Below, piece by piece: positions 11,509-22,145 of a DNA stretch of 64,000 nt (positions within the stretch are counted from its first letter, which is position 1; every line of letters begins with the position of its first letter). The position numbers were made by a program, and so were the translations under genes. Source of the stretch: Eustoma russellianum (taxonomy: Eukaryota > Streptophyta > Magnoliopsida > Gentianales > Gentianaceae); assembly GCA_036186865.1 (NCBI GenBank), contig AP025053.1:10054950-10118949 (forward strand), written 5' to 3'. The notes under the pieces were generated by a model. The model had not been told where the DNA came from and ran no database searches. It saw only the letters and a list, made by a program, of their open reading frames with translations.

Positions 11509-12578
11509 AAGAAGAGAGCAAACAAAAGGCAAGACAAGTCTTGCAAATTCAAGTGCTCAAAAACGCTTTCATCTCCTTCTCCTTCTACACTTCTTTCTTT
11601 CTTCTCTCTTAAATCCTATTGTATTCATATTCATACATCTTGAATAGGCTTCATCTATACTACCATATATTCTACATTTTTGTAAAAGATTGATCAAGGT
11701 GTGATCAATCTTGCATCCCTTAGGTGGTGGTGTTCGTGATCGTTGTAATCACTTACAAGGTTTGTAAAGGGTTGGAGTTGGTGTGTAACTCCATAAACCC
11801 TATGTGGTAAGGTGTTATTTGTATTTTGTGATTAGTAAAAACCGAGGAAGGTGTCCTCGAAGACTGAAGTAGGTTGATTTAACCGAACCAGTATAAAATT
11901 CCTTGTGTTCTTTACTTTTCAGCACTTACTTTCAGTTTCCAGCACAGTGCATCATTTTTATCACGTTCTTACAAATAGTAAACGAACTTCAAAAATCACA
12001 AAACTTTTAGAAAACATAGCCACACATCTTAAGGTTCTTTTGGCGCAAGTTTCAACCCTTTTGGACAAGTACAAGTTATCCAAACATCAAACGTTCTGAG
12101 ACTAGTGCAGTCTGATTTTTAGGCTTGAAAAGGTTGAGACTTTGAATGTATTCGACTAACTTCCCAAAAGAATTTTCTAAAACTGTTTCTACCCAACGAA
12201 AAACACCTAATAAGGGATTAGTCATTAAATTTTCAGAGCATTTGGAGTCACGGTTTAATTGGAATTAATTTTCAAATCAGACTATCGTTTCTGGCAGATT
12301 TGCGCAATCTGACCACCAACGATTTTTAAAGGGGTTAAAGGTTGAATTTTAATCTGAAATTTTTAGGAGATACTTAGAACATCTGAGAATAAGATCTCTC
12401 CAAATTTCATAATTTTTGAAGACATGTAACCTGGTGTTCAAAACATTTCAAAGCGGGTCCTGAAAACATAAACTGTTTTCAGAAGTTGGGTTTTCGGTCT
12501 AAAACAATTTTAAAAACCACATTTTCTGCACACACTATTCAACCCCCCTTTCTAGTGGTGCCTTACAGATCCTACAAG

Positions 12579-12590
12579 TGGTATCAGAGC
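12579..12590 (+). other. Primer-binding site of element F
   Basis: TGGTATCAGAGC, two bases after the 5' LTR end (CCTACA), matches the initiator tRNA-Met 3' end and fixes the LTR boundary. Confidence 0.93.
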
Positions 12591-12632
12591 ACAGGAGCAC
12601 TCACAACAAAAGGTTCCAATGATCTAAGTGAG

Positions 12633-13412
12633 ATGGCCACCACAAACTTCAAAACCGAGCAAGAAGGTATGTCCAGTCAAAGGCCTGCTCTCTTTGACGG
12701 TTAGTCTTTCATTCAATGGAAGTTAAGAATGAAACTTTTTCTTATGGCTATTGATATTGATCAACTAACTCGTAAGGACCCAAAATTAAAAGGGTACCTA
12801 AATCATTTTTGTACATTGCAGGGTACCCACACATCAAAAGATACATCTATCAAATGGTTCCTTGACAGTGGTTGCTCGAGGCACATGACGGGTGACCCGA
12901 GCTTGTTCACGAAGTTGAAAAAGGTCACAAAAGGCGGATCCGTGACTTTTGGAGACAACAATGAAGGAAGAATAATCGGAAAAGGTACAATCGGAAGCCC
13001 AAGAACCCTTCAAATTTCCAACGTCTTTTTGGTAAGCAACTTATCCTATAATCTTCTTAGCATCTCACAATTTATTGACAATGGTTTTGATGTGTGTTTT
13101 ACTCATCCATATTGCAATATAATAAATAAAAATGGAGAAACAGTTTTAAAAGGAAAACAGGAAGGAAACATCTTTACACTTTCTATGGATGACATGTTAG
13201 ACGCTAAGGTTAAGTGTTTCATGTCAAATGAACCTAACGTAAATTTGTGGCATAGACGTTTAGGACACATTGGCATTTCTACACTTGAAAAACTCCAGCA
13301 AAAGAACCTAATACGAGGATTGCCTACACTTGATTTAGACAACTTTCAGTTGTGTGAATCTTGCATAAAAGGCAAACAAACAGCGAGCCACTTAAACCTA
13401 AAAATGAAATAA
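12633..13412 (+). pseudogene. Gag start fused to protease/GAG-pre-integrase of element F (internal deletion)
   Basis: The ATG at 12633 begins a gag-like start (MATTNFKTEQEG, then RPALFDG) that hits a TAG near 12702. Only about 45 codons of gag-like sequence are seen before KWFLDSGCSRHMTGD at about 12859-12903, the copia aspartic protease motif (D-S-G-C). The rest of gag, including its zinc knuckle, is gone. The open frame 12729-13412 then runs through the GAG-pre-integrase motif (LWHRRLGHIGISTLEKL) and the integrase zinc motif CESCIKGKQ before stopping; a frameshift near 13390 shifts the integrase to another frame. This copy cannot make its own capsid. Confidence 0.85.
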
Positions 13413-14130
13413 GCACGACTAGAATTTTAGAATTATTACACGTTGATTTGTTTGGTCCTAGTCGCACTACGAGTCTCGGTGGACGTCATTATGCATGTGT
13501 GATTGTTGATGACTTTTCTCGTTATACTTGGACTTTATTTCTTGCACATAAAGATGATAGTGTCATTGAGATTGTGAAACTAATAAAACAACATGAAAAT
13601 CAATATGGCTTCAATGTGAAAAGGATTAAAAGCGATAGAGGCGGTGAATTTAAAAATAAGGACATGATTGCATTTTGCGAAGAAAAAGAAATCAAACACG
13701 AGTTTTCGCCACCTAGAACTCCACAATTAAATGGAGTAGTAGAAAGAAAAAATAGCACGCTACAAGAAATAGCTAGAACCATGTTATGTGAAAATAAATT
13801 GCCTAGATTTTTGTGGACGGAAGCCGTAAATTGTGCATGTTATATAGTTAATCGATTGTCCATTAGAAAGAAAATTAATAAGACGCCTTATGAGATATTA
13901 AATGATCGCATGCCTAAAATTGATTACTTTCGTGTGTTTGGTTGTAAATGCTTTGTTTTAAATACGAAAGATAATTTAGATAAGTTTGAATCTAAATCAA
14001 TTGAATGCATCTTTGTTGGATATGTTGTGAATTGAAAAGCATATAGATGTTATGATCCCATCACTATGCAAATTCTAGAATCCATTCATGTGAAGTTTAA
14101 TGAATTTGGTGAGATTGATAAAGATAAAGA
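13361..14130 (+). pseudogene. Integrase core of element F, interrupted by element G
   Basis: It shows the DDE integrase triad: LLHVDLFGP, IKSDRGGEF and NGVVERKNSTL, all three acidic residues present. It continues to KCFVLNTKDNLDKFESKSIECIFVGY before a TGA near 14033. The upstream zinc motif is in a different frame (frameshift near 13390). The downstream linker is cut at 14130 by element G and resumes at 23605 after the AAAGA duplication. Without the stop and shift this would be a normal SIRE-type copia integrase. Confidence 0.88.
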
Positions 14131-15586
14131 TGTTAGGAAATCAACCGAGATCACTGCCAAACACGCAGCGGAAAACAAAACTTGATCTCCGATTTCCTAC
14201 CAAGGATCCATGTTGTTCGTTTAATTCGACAAAAGAAATCAAAAACTACCTCCGTAGATTCGAAGTCTGCAGATGGAAGAGGTGCGAAATCACGAACACC
14301 CTCTGTCGGTATCCACACGAACGCTTCCGCCCGGAGTGCTAGCTCTTCAAACGGCGCGGCTGAAGAACTCGTTTTTCACAAAAACGATTCTAGGGTTTCT
14401 GTTGTTTTCGTGTGTATTTCGTATTTCGTATGTCTCTATGTACGAGATACATAGATATATATGTACGCATTTATGGATATTAAAAACCGAGTCCTAATCG
14501 GTTTCGTTGATGCCAATCAAAATCCATATCAGATATGGATTTTGTCAGGATATTCAAAATCCATATCAAATATGGATTCTCTCATTATTATCTGACAGCA
14601 TATATATATCTATATACATATAACCACAAAAACGAAAATAATAATATTAATAATAATTAATATCCAATATTAATATTATTAATATTAAAACGATAATAAT
14701 AATAATAATTAATATCCAATATTAATATTATTAATATTATTAATCTCAGCCTTACGCATTCTTGTGTGTGACCCGATAGGCCCATATTAATTGGCAGTTG
14801 ATTAAATCTCTATTAAACCAACAAGTCGTAATTGGCCTCTAGCAAGGCATTACAACTACCCAATTAATACGAGTAAAGTCCAACTAGCCTAATAATAGTA
14901 CATGCATTAATCCCTTTGTCACACGATATCTAGTTTGAACATAAGTCATGGTCAGCGTCATACTTATATAGTTCAAACACATGATTACTCGATCTCTAAG
15001 TAGACTGATAAAACAAATGATATTGATCACACTATCAATTCATTTGAGCACGGCCATGCATTTCACAGTCTTACTAATCGAGGGGCCCAAAGATATCTCT
15101 CTCAAAAGCGAGGGACAAATTCTATCTTGATTGTTCAATATCCTCTACATAATTTCTATCACATTCAATCATGACCTTTATTATTATCCAGTTACGGATA
15201 ACGTTTGATCATGTCAAAATATAATAGTCCTTATGTTGGAAACTATGACAATCTCAAATCAAAGGATTAAAACATGACTATCATGAGATTTACTTATGAC
15301 GCTAATCCATGTAGCAATCTCATGATGGGTCTATCCAATACACTGTTCTCTAACAAGTATCTATGAGATTGATTCGTATCACCATACACATAATCATCTC
15401 ATGATTATCAAATCAATACTCATACTGATTATAAATTATTTTATCTCCATAACAATAATGAATCAGGGACATATATCAAAATTGTGTAACATACTAACCA
15501 ACAATAATGATAATAAAACCTCTTTTATTAATAATAAATGCATAACATAAATATCCAAATCATGGCCTAGGGCACATACACTAACA
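14131..15586 (-). repeat. 3' LTR of element G
   Basis: It is 1456 bases, almost identical to 22146-23599; differences include a few substitutions and the number of TAA units near 14700. It contains two close palindromes (14519-14543 with 12-base arms AAAATCCATATC around one base, and a weaker copy at 14556-14579) and a doubled AT-rich block around 14630-14745. Confidence 0.95.
14519..14579. repeat. Pair of palindromes in the G LTR
   Basis: The first has perfect arms AAAATCCATATC and GATATGGATTTT around a single A. The second, starting 13 bases after it, is the same with two arm changes. The same pair is in the 5' LTR (21779 and 22533 onwards). Confidence 0.9.
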
Positions 15587-15600
15587 ATCTCCTACTTGCA
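15587..15600 (-). other. Polypurine tract of element G
   Basis: The minus strand reads GCAAGTAGGAGAT immediately before the 3' LTR (TGTTAG), the usual copia polypurine tract form. Confidence 0.8.
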
Positions 15601-15606
15601 CTAGGC

Positions 15607-18192
15607 CTACAAATATCTGAGACCCATAGATCTAGTGTGCTGATCATGCTTGACCCGTGAGAGAGGCTTAGTCAATGGATCCGCTATGTTATCGTTTGTG
15701 TCAACTTTGCATATCTTGACATCTCCTCTATCGATGATGTCTCGAATGAGATGGTAGCGTCTGAGTATATGTTTAGATCTCTGATGAGAACTAGGCTCTT
15801 TTGCTTGTGCTATGGCACCATTGTTGTCACAATAAATGTCCACAGGATTCGCAACGCTAGGTACCACTCCTAGCTCAGTGATGAACTTCTTCAACCAAAC
15901 TGCTTCTTTAGCTGCATCTGATGCTGCTATATACTCAGCCTCTGTTGTAGAATCAGCCACAATGCTTTGTTTTGAACTCTTCCAACTAACAGCTCCACCA
16001 TTCAATGTGAATACAAAACCGGACTGCGACCTGAAATCATCTATGTCGGTTTGGAAGCTAGCATCTGTGTAACCATTTACAACTAACTCGTCATCCAAAC
16101 CTCCATAAACCAAGAATACATCTTTAGTCCTTCTGAGGTACTTAAGAATATTCTTGACAGCTGTCCAGTGACCTTCACTAGGGTCAGCTTGATATCTACT
16201 TGTTGTGCTCAATGGATATGAGACATCTGGTCTAGTACATAACATGGCATACATGATCGATCCTATAGCAGAAGCATAAGGAATTTTATTCATTCTATCT
16301 CGCTCATCATATGTCTGAGGACATTGATTCTTGCTAAGATGAATGCCATGAAACATAGGCAGGAATCCTTTCTTGGACTCTTGCATGTTGAACCTTTTCA
16401 ACATTTTATCTATGTATGTACTCTGACTCAAGCCTATTATCCTTTTAGATCTATCTCTATAGATCTTGATACCAAGGATATAGGTAGCCTCACCCAAGTC
16501 CTTCATTGAAAATGAATTCCCTAACCAAGCCTTAACCTTTTGCAAGGTAGGGATATCATTCCCAATAAGTAATATGTCATCCACATATAAGACCAGAAAC
16601 ACTACTGCACTCCCACTAACCATCTTGTAAACACAAGGTTCATCTTCATTCTTGATGAAACCAAAGTTCTTAACTGTTTCATCAAAACGAAGATTCCAGC
16701 TTCGAGATTCTTGCTTCAATCCATAGATGGACCTTTGAAGCTTGCAAACCTTCTTTGAATTCTCAGGATTTACAAAACCCTCAGGTTGTGTCATGTACAC
16801 ATCCTCGAGTAAATTTCCATTAAGGAAAGCAGTTTTGACATCCATTTGCCATATCTCATAATCATAGTATGCTGCAATAGCAAGGAGAATTCGAATAGAC
16901 TTAAGCATAGCTACTGGTGAAAAGGTTTCATCATAGTCTATACCATGAGTTTGCTTGAAACCTTTAGCCACAAGCCTTGCTTTGTAGGTTTGCACATTTC
17001 CATCCATGTCAGTTTTCTTCTTGAAAAACCATTTGCAACCAATAGTCTTAATACCCTCTGGAGGATCAATTAAAGACCAAACTTGGTTATCAAACATGGA
17101 TTGCATCTCAGAATTCATGGCTCCAAGCCATTTATCTGAATCTGGACCTGACACAGCTTCCTGATAGGTAGTAGGCTCATCTTGATCTATGAGCATAACT
17201 TGACTATCATCAGTCACAAGAAATCCGTATCTCTCTGGGTGACGATGTATCCTATCAGATCTGCGTTGGACTTGTGTTACATTTTCAGGCTCCACAACTG
17301 TTTGTGGTTCTGAAATCGTCTCTAAAGACGGTTCAACGATATCTTGTGGAACTTGAGTTTCCTCAAGTTGTACTATACTCCCACTTGTTCTCTTGGAGAG
17401 AAACTCCTTTTCCAAAAAGACTCCATTTCGAGCAACAAACACTTTGTTCTCTGAGGGAATATAGAAATAGTACACTTTAGTTTCTTTAGGATACCCCACA
17501 AAAATACATTTGATAGATTTCGGAGCTAGCTTATCTGACATTAATCTTTTCACATAAGCTTCACAACCCCAAATCTTAAGAAAAGACAAACTGGGTCTCT
17601 TACCAGTCCACATCTCATATGGTGTCTTTTCAACCGCTTTAGATGGTACACGGTTCAAAATGAATGCAGCTGTCTCCAAGGCATAACCCCAAAAGGATAA
17701 AGGAAGATCTACTTGACCCATCATAGATCGAACCATATCCAATAAAGTCCGATTTCTCCTTTTAGAAACACCATTCCATTGTGGAGTTCCTGGAGGAGTC
17801 AACTGTGAAACGATTCCACAATTTCTTAGATGTTGGTCAAATTCTTGGCTCAAATATTCACCACTTCGATCTGATCGAAGGGTTTTAATTGTCTTACCAA
17901 GTTGATTTTGTACTTCATTTTGAAAAGTTCTAAACATTTCAAAAGACTCATGCTTATGTTTCATTAGGTAGACATAGCCATACCTACTGAAATCATCAGT
18001 AAAAGTAATGAAATACTGAAATCCTCCCCTGGCACTAATGCTGATTGGGCCACATACATCTGTATGTACCAAGTCCAATAAGTCATTAGCCCTTTCACTA
18101 TGTCCAGTAAAAGGAGTCTTTGTCATCTTTCCAAGCAAACAAGACTCGCAATTTTCAAATGATTCAAAATCAAATGAATCTAATAATCCATC
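15607..18192 (-). pseudogene. Copia pol: integrase, reverse transcriptase, RNase H (element G)
   Basis: This is an open frame of over 840 codons after the stop at 18193-18195. In order: the integrase zinc end, the core (LVHTDVCGP, LRSDRSGEY), RT from about residue 360 (WFFKKKTDMDG, KARLVAKGF, QMDVKTAFLNG, SIYGLKQESRSW, LYVDDILLIGND) and RNase H near the end (SSKQSIVADSTTEAEY, DNNGAIAQAKEP, KHILRRYHLIRD). The RT catalytic YVDD is intact. Two changes stand out: where the third integrase catalytic residue, Glu, is expected (GV.ERRN) this copy has Lys (GVSKRRN), and the DRGGE motif reads DRSGE. It is in frame with the gag part, so the normal product is one polyprotein cut by its protease. Confidence 0.92.
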
Positions 18193-19575
18193 TTAATGGA
18201 GTTTAGATACGCGCTTCTCATTTATATGGCTAAGGCGACAATGCCATAAATATGCAGGGTTTAGTTCATTTGGCTTAGTTCTCTTTGAAGATATGTTATA
18301 AATATTACCGTCATTGGAATCATCAAGGTTAAGGACATAAATTCCATTATAACTACTTGCAATACAATAAAGCAAGTCATTTTTATCAAAAATAGAACAC
18401 TTCTTATCTCTAATTAAAAATGAATAACCTTCATCATCCAAAACAGACACTGAAATAAGATTCCTACTCATAGTAGGAACATAAAAGCAATTGTTTAAAA
18501 CTAACAAAAGCCCATTGGGCAAGACAAGCTCATAGGTCCCTACAGCTATAGCAGCAACTCTTGCTCTATTGCCAACACGTAGGTCCACCTCGCCCTTCTT
18601 CAGCATCCTACTCCTTTTGAGCCCCTGCATATTTGTACAAATATGGGATCCACATCCAGTATCTAATACCCAGGAAGAAGAAGTAGATAAATTAATTTCT
18701 ATAATATAAATACCTGAAGATGTAGACGTACTACCCTTCAGCTTCTTCAACTCCTCCAAATAAACATCACAATTTCTTTTCCAATGCCCAGGCTTGTTGC
18801 AATGGAAACAAGTTTCTTCCTTAGGAACCTTTGCCTTGAGACTAGGTTTCGGTTTAGCTTGACCCTTTGCCCCTTTTGCACCCTTTGCACTTTTAGCCTT
18901 ACCCTTGCCTTTAGCTTTCCTTTTCATTAGCTTGGTATTGACACTCAATACATGGGTAGGCTTCTTGATATTCCCCTCAGCAGTTTTGAGCATACCATGT
19001 AGCTCAGGAATGAACTTTTCCATATTATTCATATTGTAGTTCATGACGAACTGAGAAAAACTGCTAGGCAAAGAGTGTAGGATCAAATCCGTGGCGAGTT
19101 CCAAACTCAGGGGATATCCAAGTCTTGCAAGGTGATCTATATAGCCTTTCATCTTCAGAACATGAGCGCTAACAGATTCACCTTCAGACATCTTACAGTC
19201 AAAAAGTGCAACAGCGGTGTCGAACCTATCCTGCCTAGCCTGTTGTTGGAAAGCTTGTTTGAGATGCACACTCATCTCATAAGCTTCTAAGTGTTTCAGG
19301 TCTTTCTGAAGTCCTGGACACATAGTTGCCAACATTAGACATCCTATGTCATTGGAATCTTCAACATGCTTCTTATACTTGTTCTTAACAGCAACAGAAG
19401 CATCAGCAGGAGGGGTTTCAGGGACAGGGTCATCGAGCACGTAGGACTTCTTTTCTTGCTTGAGAACAATTCTCAAGTTTCGAAACCAGTCAACAAAATT
19501 AGTCCCACATTCTTTTAGTTTTTCCTTCTCAAGGATAGATCGCAGCGATAAGGCGGAATTGTTATTAGCAGCCAT
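18193..19575 (-). pseudogene. Copia gag, protease and GAG-pre-integrase (element G), ended by a nonsense codon
   Basis: The ATG at 19573-19575 starts MAANNNSALSLRSILEKEKL. The gag capsid-like part spans residues 1-250, a basic KGKGKAKSAKGAKGAKG stretch follows, then the zinc knuckle CFHCNKPGHWKRNC (CX2CX4HX4C) near residue 260, the protease motif SWVLDTGCGSHIC near 310 and the GAG-pre-integrase motif LWHCRLSHINEKRVSKLH at the end. It ends at TAA 18193-18195, but the same frame continues at once into the pol part, so one nonsense change splits a single gag-pol frame. No other frame change is seen here. The encoded particle protein would still be made, without pol. Confidence 0.92.
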
Positions 19576-21377
19576 TTATGATCTGCAAAACATGCAAAGT
19601 AACACTTTATTAATAATGAGGTTAAAATTTATAAAACTCCCACTAAAATTTAACCCTCAAAAGAAATATTTTAGTGAGCTAAGATCCATATTTGACTTAA
19701 TTCTAAACTCAGCTTTGGCATGACGCTTAAAATTAAGTTATTTAGGTAGGTAACATCTTTACCAATTACATCTCATGTAACTCTTAGAATTTATGGAATA
19801 ATGACATCATATATCATTGTATGTTAGATTCCATCTAATGCCTTGGGCCCAAAACCGTTTTGATAGCCCAATTAAGTCTAACCAATTTTAAACATATGAG
19901 TAGCACTATTACTCATCCTACGTAGCTAGGAATGTTTAAAGCACATTGCTTTGGCAATACCTACTTTAATACAATCCCAGTTTTAATAGGTGTTTAAGAC
20001 ATGGATGGCATCAAGACTTAAATTATTAATGAGGGTTCAACTTAGTTTATGTCTTGCATTGCATATCATTATATCGTAGCATCCTATATGCATATATAAT
20101 ATATCATCCACGCATCTCATACAAAATGATAAATATGTAAACGTGACATAGCATGGCCAAACTAAATATGATCTTCATGAGACCAGATGAAGATCATAAA
20201 GGAAACCCTATGTGAAAGACTTCCTATTACAACATTTGCAATGATACATATCTTCTTGTCTTGAGCCCGTGCCTCCATCTCCATGGAATCCACTCGTCCT
20301 TGGTGTGTGTCGCCATCACCATTTTGTAGCTTGATTCTTCATTTATTACAATAACAAAGAAAAACCTAACTACTTGTATAATAAAATACAACAAAAACTA
20401 CAGCGGCACGCAGGCCATAATAACTCAAAACAAAAATATGACTAAGTCAATCACATAGGTCCTGAGGCCATGCTATGCACCATGCAAAGACATCAACAAT
20501 TATAATATATTTTACACAAACATATTATAACAAATAAATATATATTGACATTCTTAATGTCACGGTAACGAACTATAGGGCGTACGCATACGGCGGTCCC
20601 GCTAGCTGGTTAGCGGGCGGGGTTCCGAGGGGCAGCGCCCCTGGGCAGGGTCCGAGGGGCAGAGCCCCAGGCAGGGTCGAGGGGCAGCGCCCCTCGAAGC
20701 CAAACAGAAAGTATCAATCGCATTGATAATTTTCTTTTCGAAACCCTAACACAGACGCATCAATCATATTAACGATCTTACTTTTTGAATACGTGTAAGT
20801 CCTTATAGAAGCACCGATCGAACCGAGAGTTATCATTCAAAACCCAAAACAAAATCATCAATCGAATTGATAATCTGCTGTTCGAAATCCGAAACAGAAT
20901 CAATCTGCCATTCGAAATCCGAAAACAAAATCATCAATCGAATTGATAATCTGTCTATTTTGAATATGCATAACTCTTATAGAATCATTATCGGTTGTTC
21001 ATATCGATATAAACATAATCATTTTTGATCTTCACATGAAAAACGAAAACTTTATATCACATATAACAATCTCGAATCATAACGTCTCATGAAAACGAAT
21101 TGAAAACATCAATCCCCTCTCACCAGATGAGATTCGAATAGGGTTTTACATATAGCGTATGTTTATATCTAATATAAACAGAATTGGTTTTGATCATCAC
21201 ATGACAAATGAAAACCGCCGTATACAAATCATCTCATGAAAACGATTTGAAAAACACCATTCTTCTCTCATCATATGAAATCCGAGTTGGGGTTTTTCTA
21301 CATATCATGCCATACAAAAACAGTAAACATATAATCACATAAGCATGATATAATCGATTTAAACGAAATCAACAAGT
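19576..21377 (-). other. Long 5' leader of element G
   Basis: About 1.8 kb lies between primer site and gag start with no long open frame. It is AT-rich except for a GC-rich island at about 20595-20700. It also has repeated palindrome-like ATCAATCGAATTGAT units (about 20713, 20857 and 20934). Long structured leaders are known for Angela/BARE-type elements, where packaging and dimerisation signals are expected; no such signal is proven here. Confidence 0.75.
20612..20696 (-). repeat. GC-rich hairpin repeats in the G leader
   Basis: Three adjacent units of the type GAGGGGCAGCGCCCCT recur with linkers like GGGCAGGGTCC. Each can fold as a short hairpin with GGGGC/GCCCC arms. Base composition differs sharply from the AT-rich surroundings. 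Confidence 0.85.
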
Positions 21378-21390
21378 GGCTCTGATACCA
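21378..21390 (-). other. Primer-binding site of element G
   Basis: The minus strand reads TGGTATCAGAGCC one base after the LTR end (CTAACA). A second copy at about 22132-22144 is part of the duplicated sequence right of the N gap. Confidence 0.92.
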
Positions 21391-21391
21391 A

Positions 21392-22085
21392 TGTTAGGAA
21401 ATCAACCGAGATCACTGCCAAACGTGCAGCGGAAAACAAAACTTGATCTCCGATTTCCTACCAAGGATCCATGTTGTTCGTTTAATTCGACAAAAGAAAT
21501 AAATAACTACCTCCGTAGATTCGAAGTCTGCAGATGGAAGAGGTGCGAAATCACAAACACCCTCTGTTGGTATCCACACGAACGCTTCCGCCCGGAGTGC
21601 TAGCTCTTCAAACGGCGCGGCTGAAGAACTCGTTTTTCACAAAAACGATTCTAGGGTTTCTGTTGTTTTCGTGTGTATTTCGTATTTCGTATGTCTCTAT
21701 GTACGAGATACATAGATATATATGTACGCATTTATGGATATTAAAAACCGAGTCCTAATCGGTTTTTTGATGCCAATCAAAATCCATATCAGATATGGAT
21801 TTTGTCAGGATATTCAAAATCCATATCAAATATGGATTCTCTCATTATTATCTGACAGCATATATATATCTATATACATATAACCACAAAAACGAAAATA
21901 ATAATATTAATAATAATTAATATCCAATATTAATATTATTAATATTAAAACGATAATAATAATAATTAATATCCAATATTAATATTATTAATATTATTAA
22001 TCTCAGCCTTACGCATTCTTGTGTGTGACCCGATAGGCCCATATTAATTGGCAGTTGATTAAATCTCTATTAAACCAACAAGTCA
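21392..22085 (-). repeat. Partial 5' LTR of G, left of the assembly gap (probable false duplicate)
   Basis: Starting with the same TGTTAGGAAATC edge, this matches the first 694 bases of the LTR at 22146 apart from a two-base TA difference, then stops at the N run. Together with the 50 bases before it, it is repeated right after the gap. It is most simply an unmerged overlap of two contigs. Confidence 0.85.
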
Positions 22086-22095
22086 NNNNNNNNNN
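22086..22095. other. Assembly gap (10 N)
   Basis: Ten N bases. The sequence from 21342 to 22085 resumes at 22096, so the true gap may be zero or negative in length. Confidence 0.99.
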
Positions 22096-22145
22096 AGCAT
22101 GATATAATCGATTTAAACGAAATCAACAAGTGGCTCTGATACCAA

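Larger units (their letters stand above)
9470..12576 (+). repeat. 5' LTR of element F
   Basis: It is 3107 bases, nearly identical to 25591-28676; over about 10597-12099 the two copies keep a constant 16100-base offset, so there are no net indels there. It holds a CA/TA microsatellite (9835-9912), three palindromes (10804-10830, 10963-10991, 11149-11173) each followed by a TGGCCGA-type block, a TATA-like GGATAAAAAGG near 11497 and a long presumed R-U5 region to 12576. Related LTR copies in this window are S1, S2 and the fragment at 39541-40039. Confidence 0.95.

Noticed and set aside
20612..20696. GC-rich block considered as an rRNA spacer or bacterial insertion
   Set aside because: It lies inside the leader of element G between primer site and gag and consists of short hairpin repeats only.
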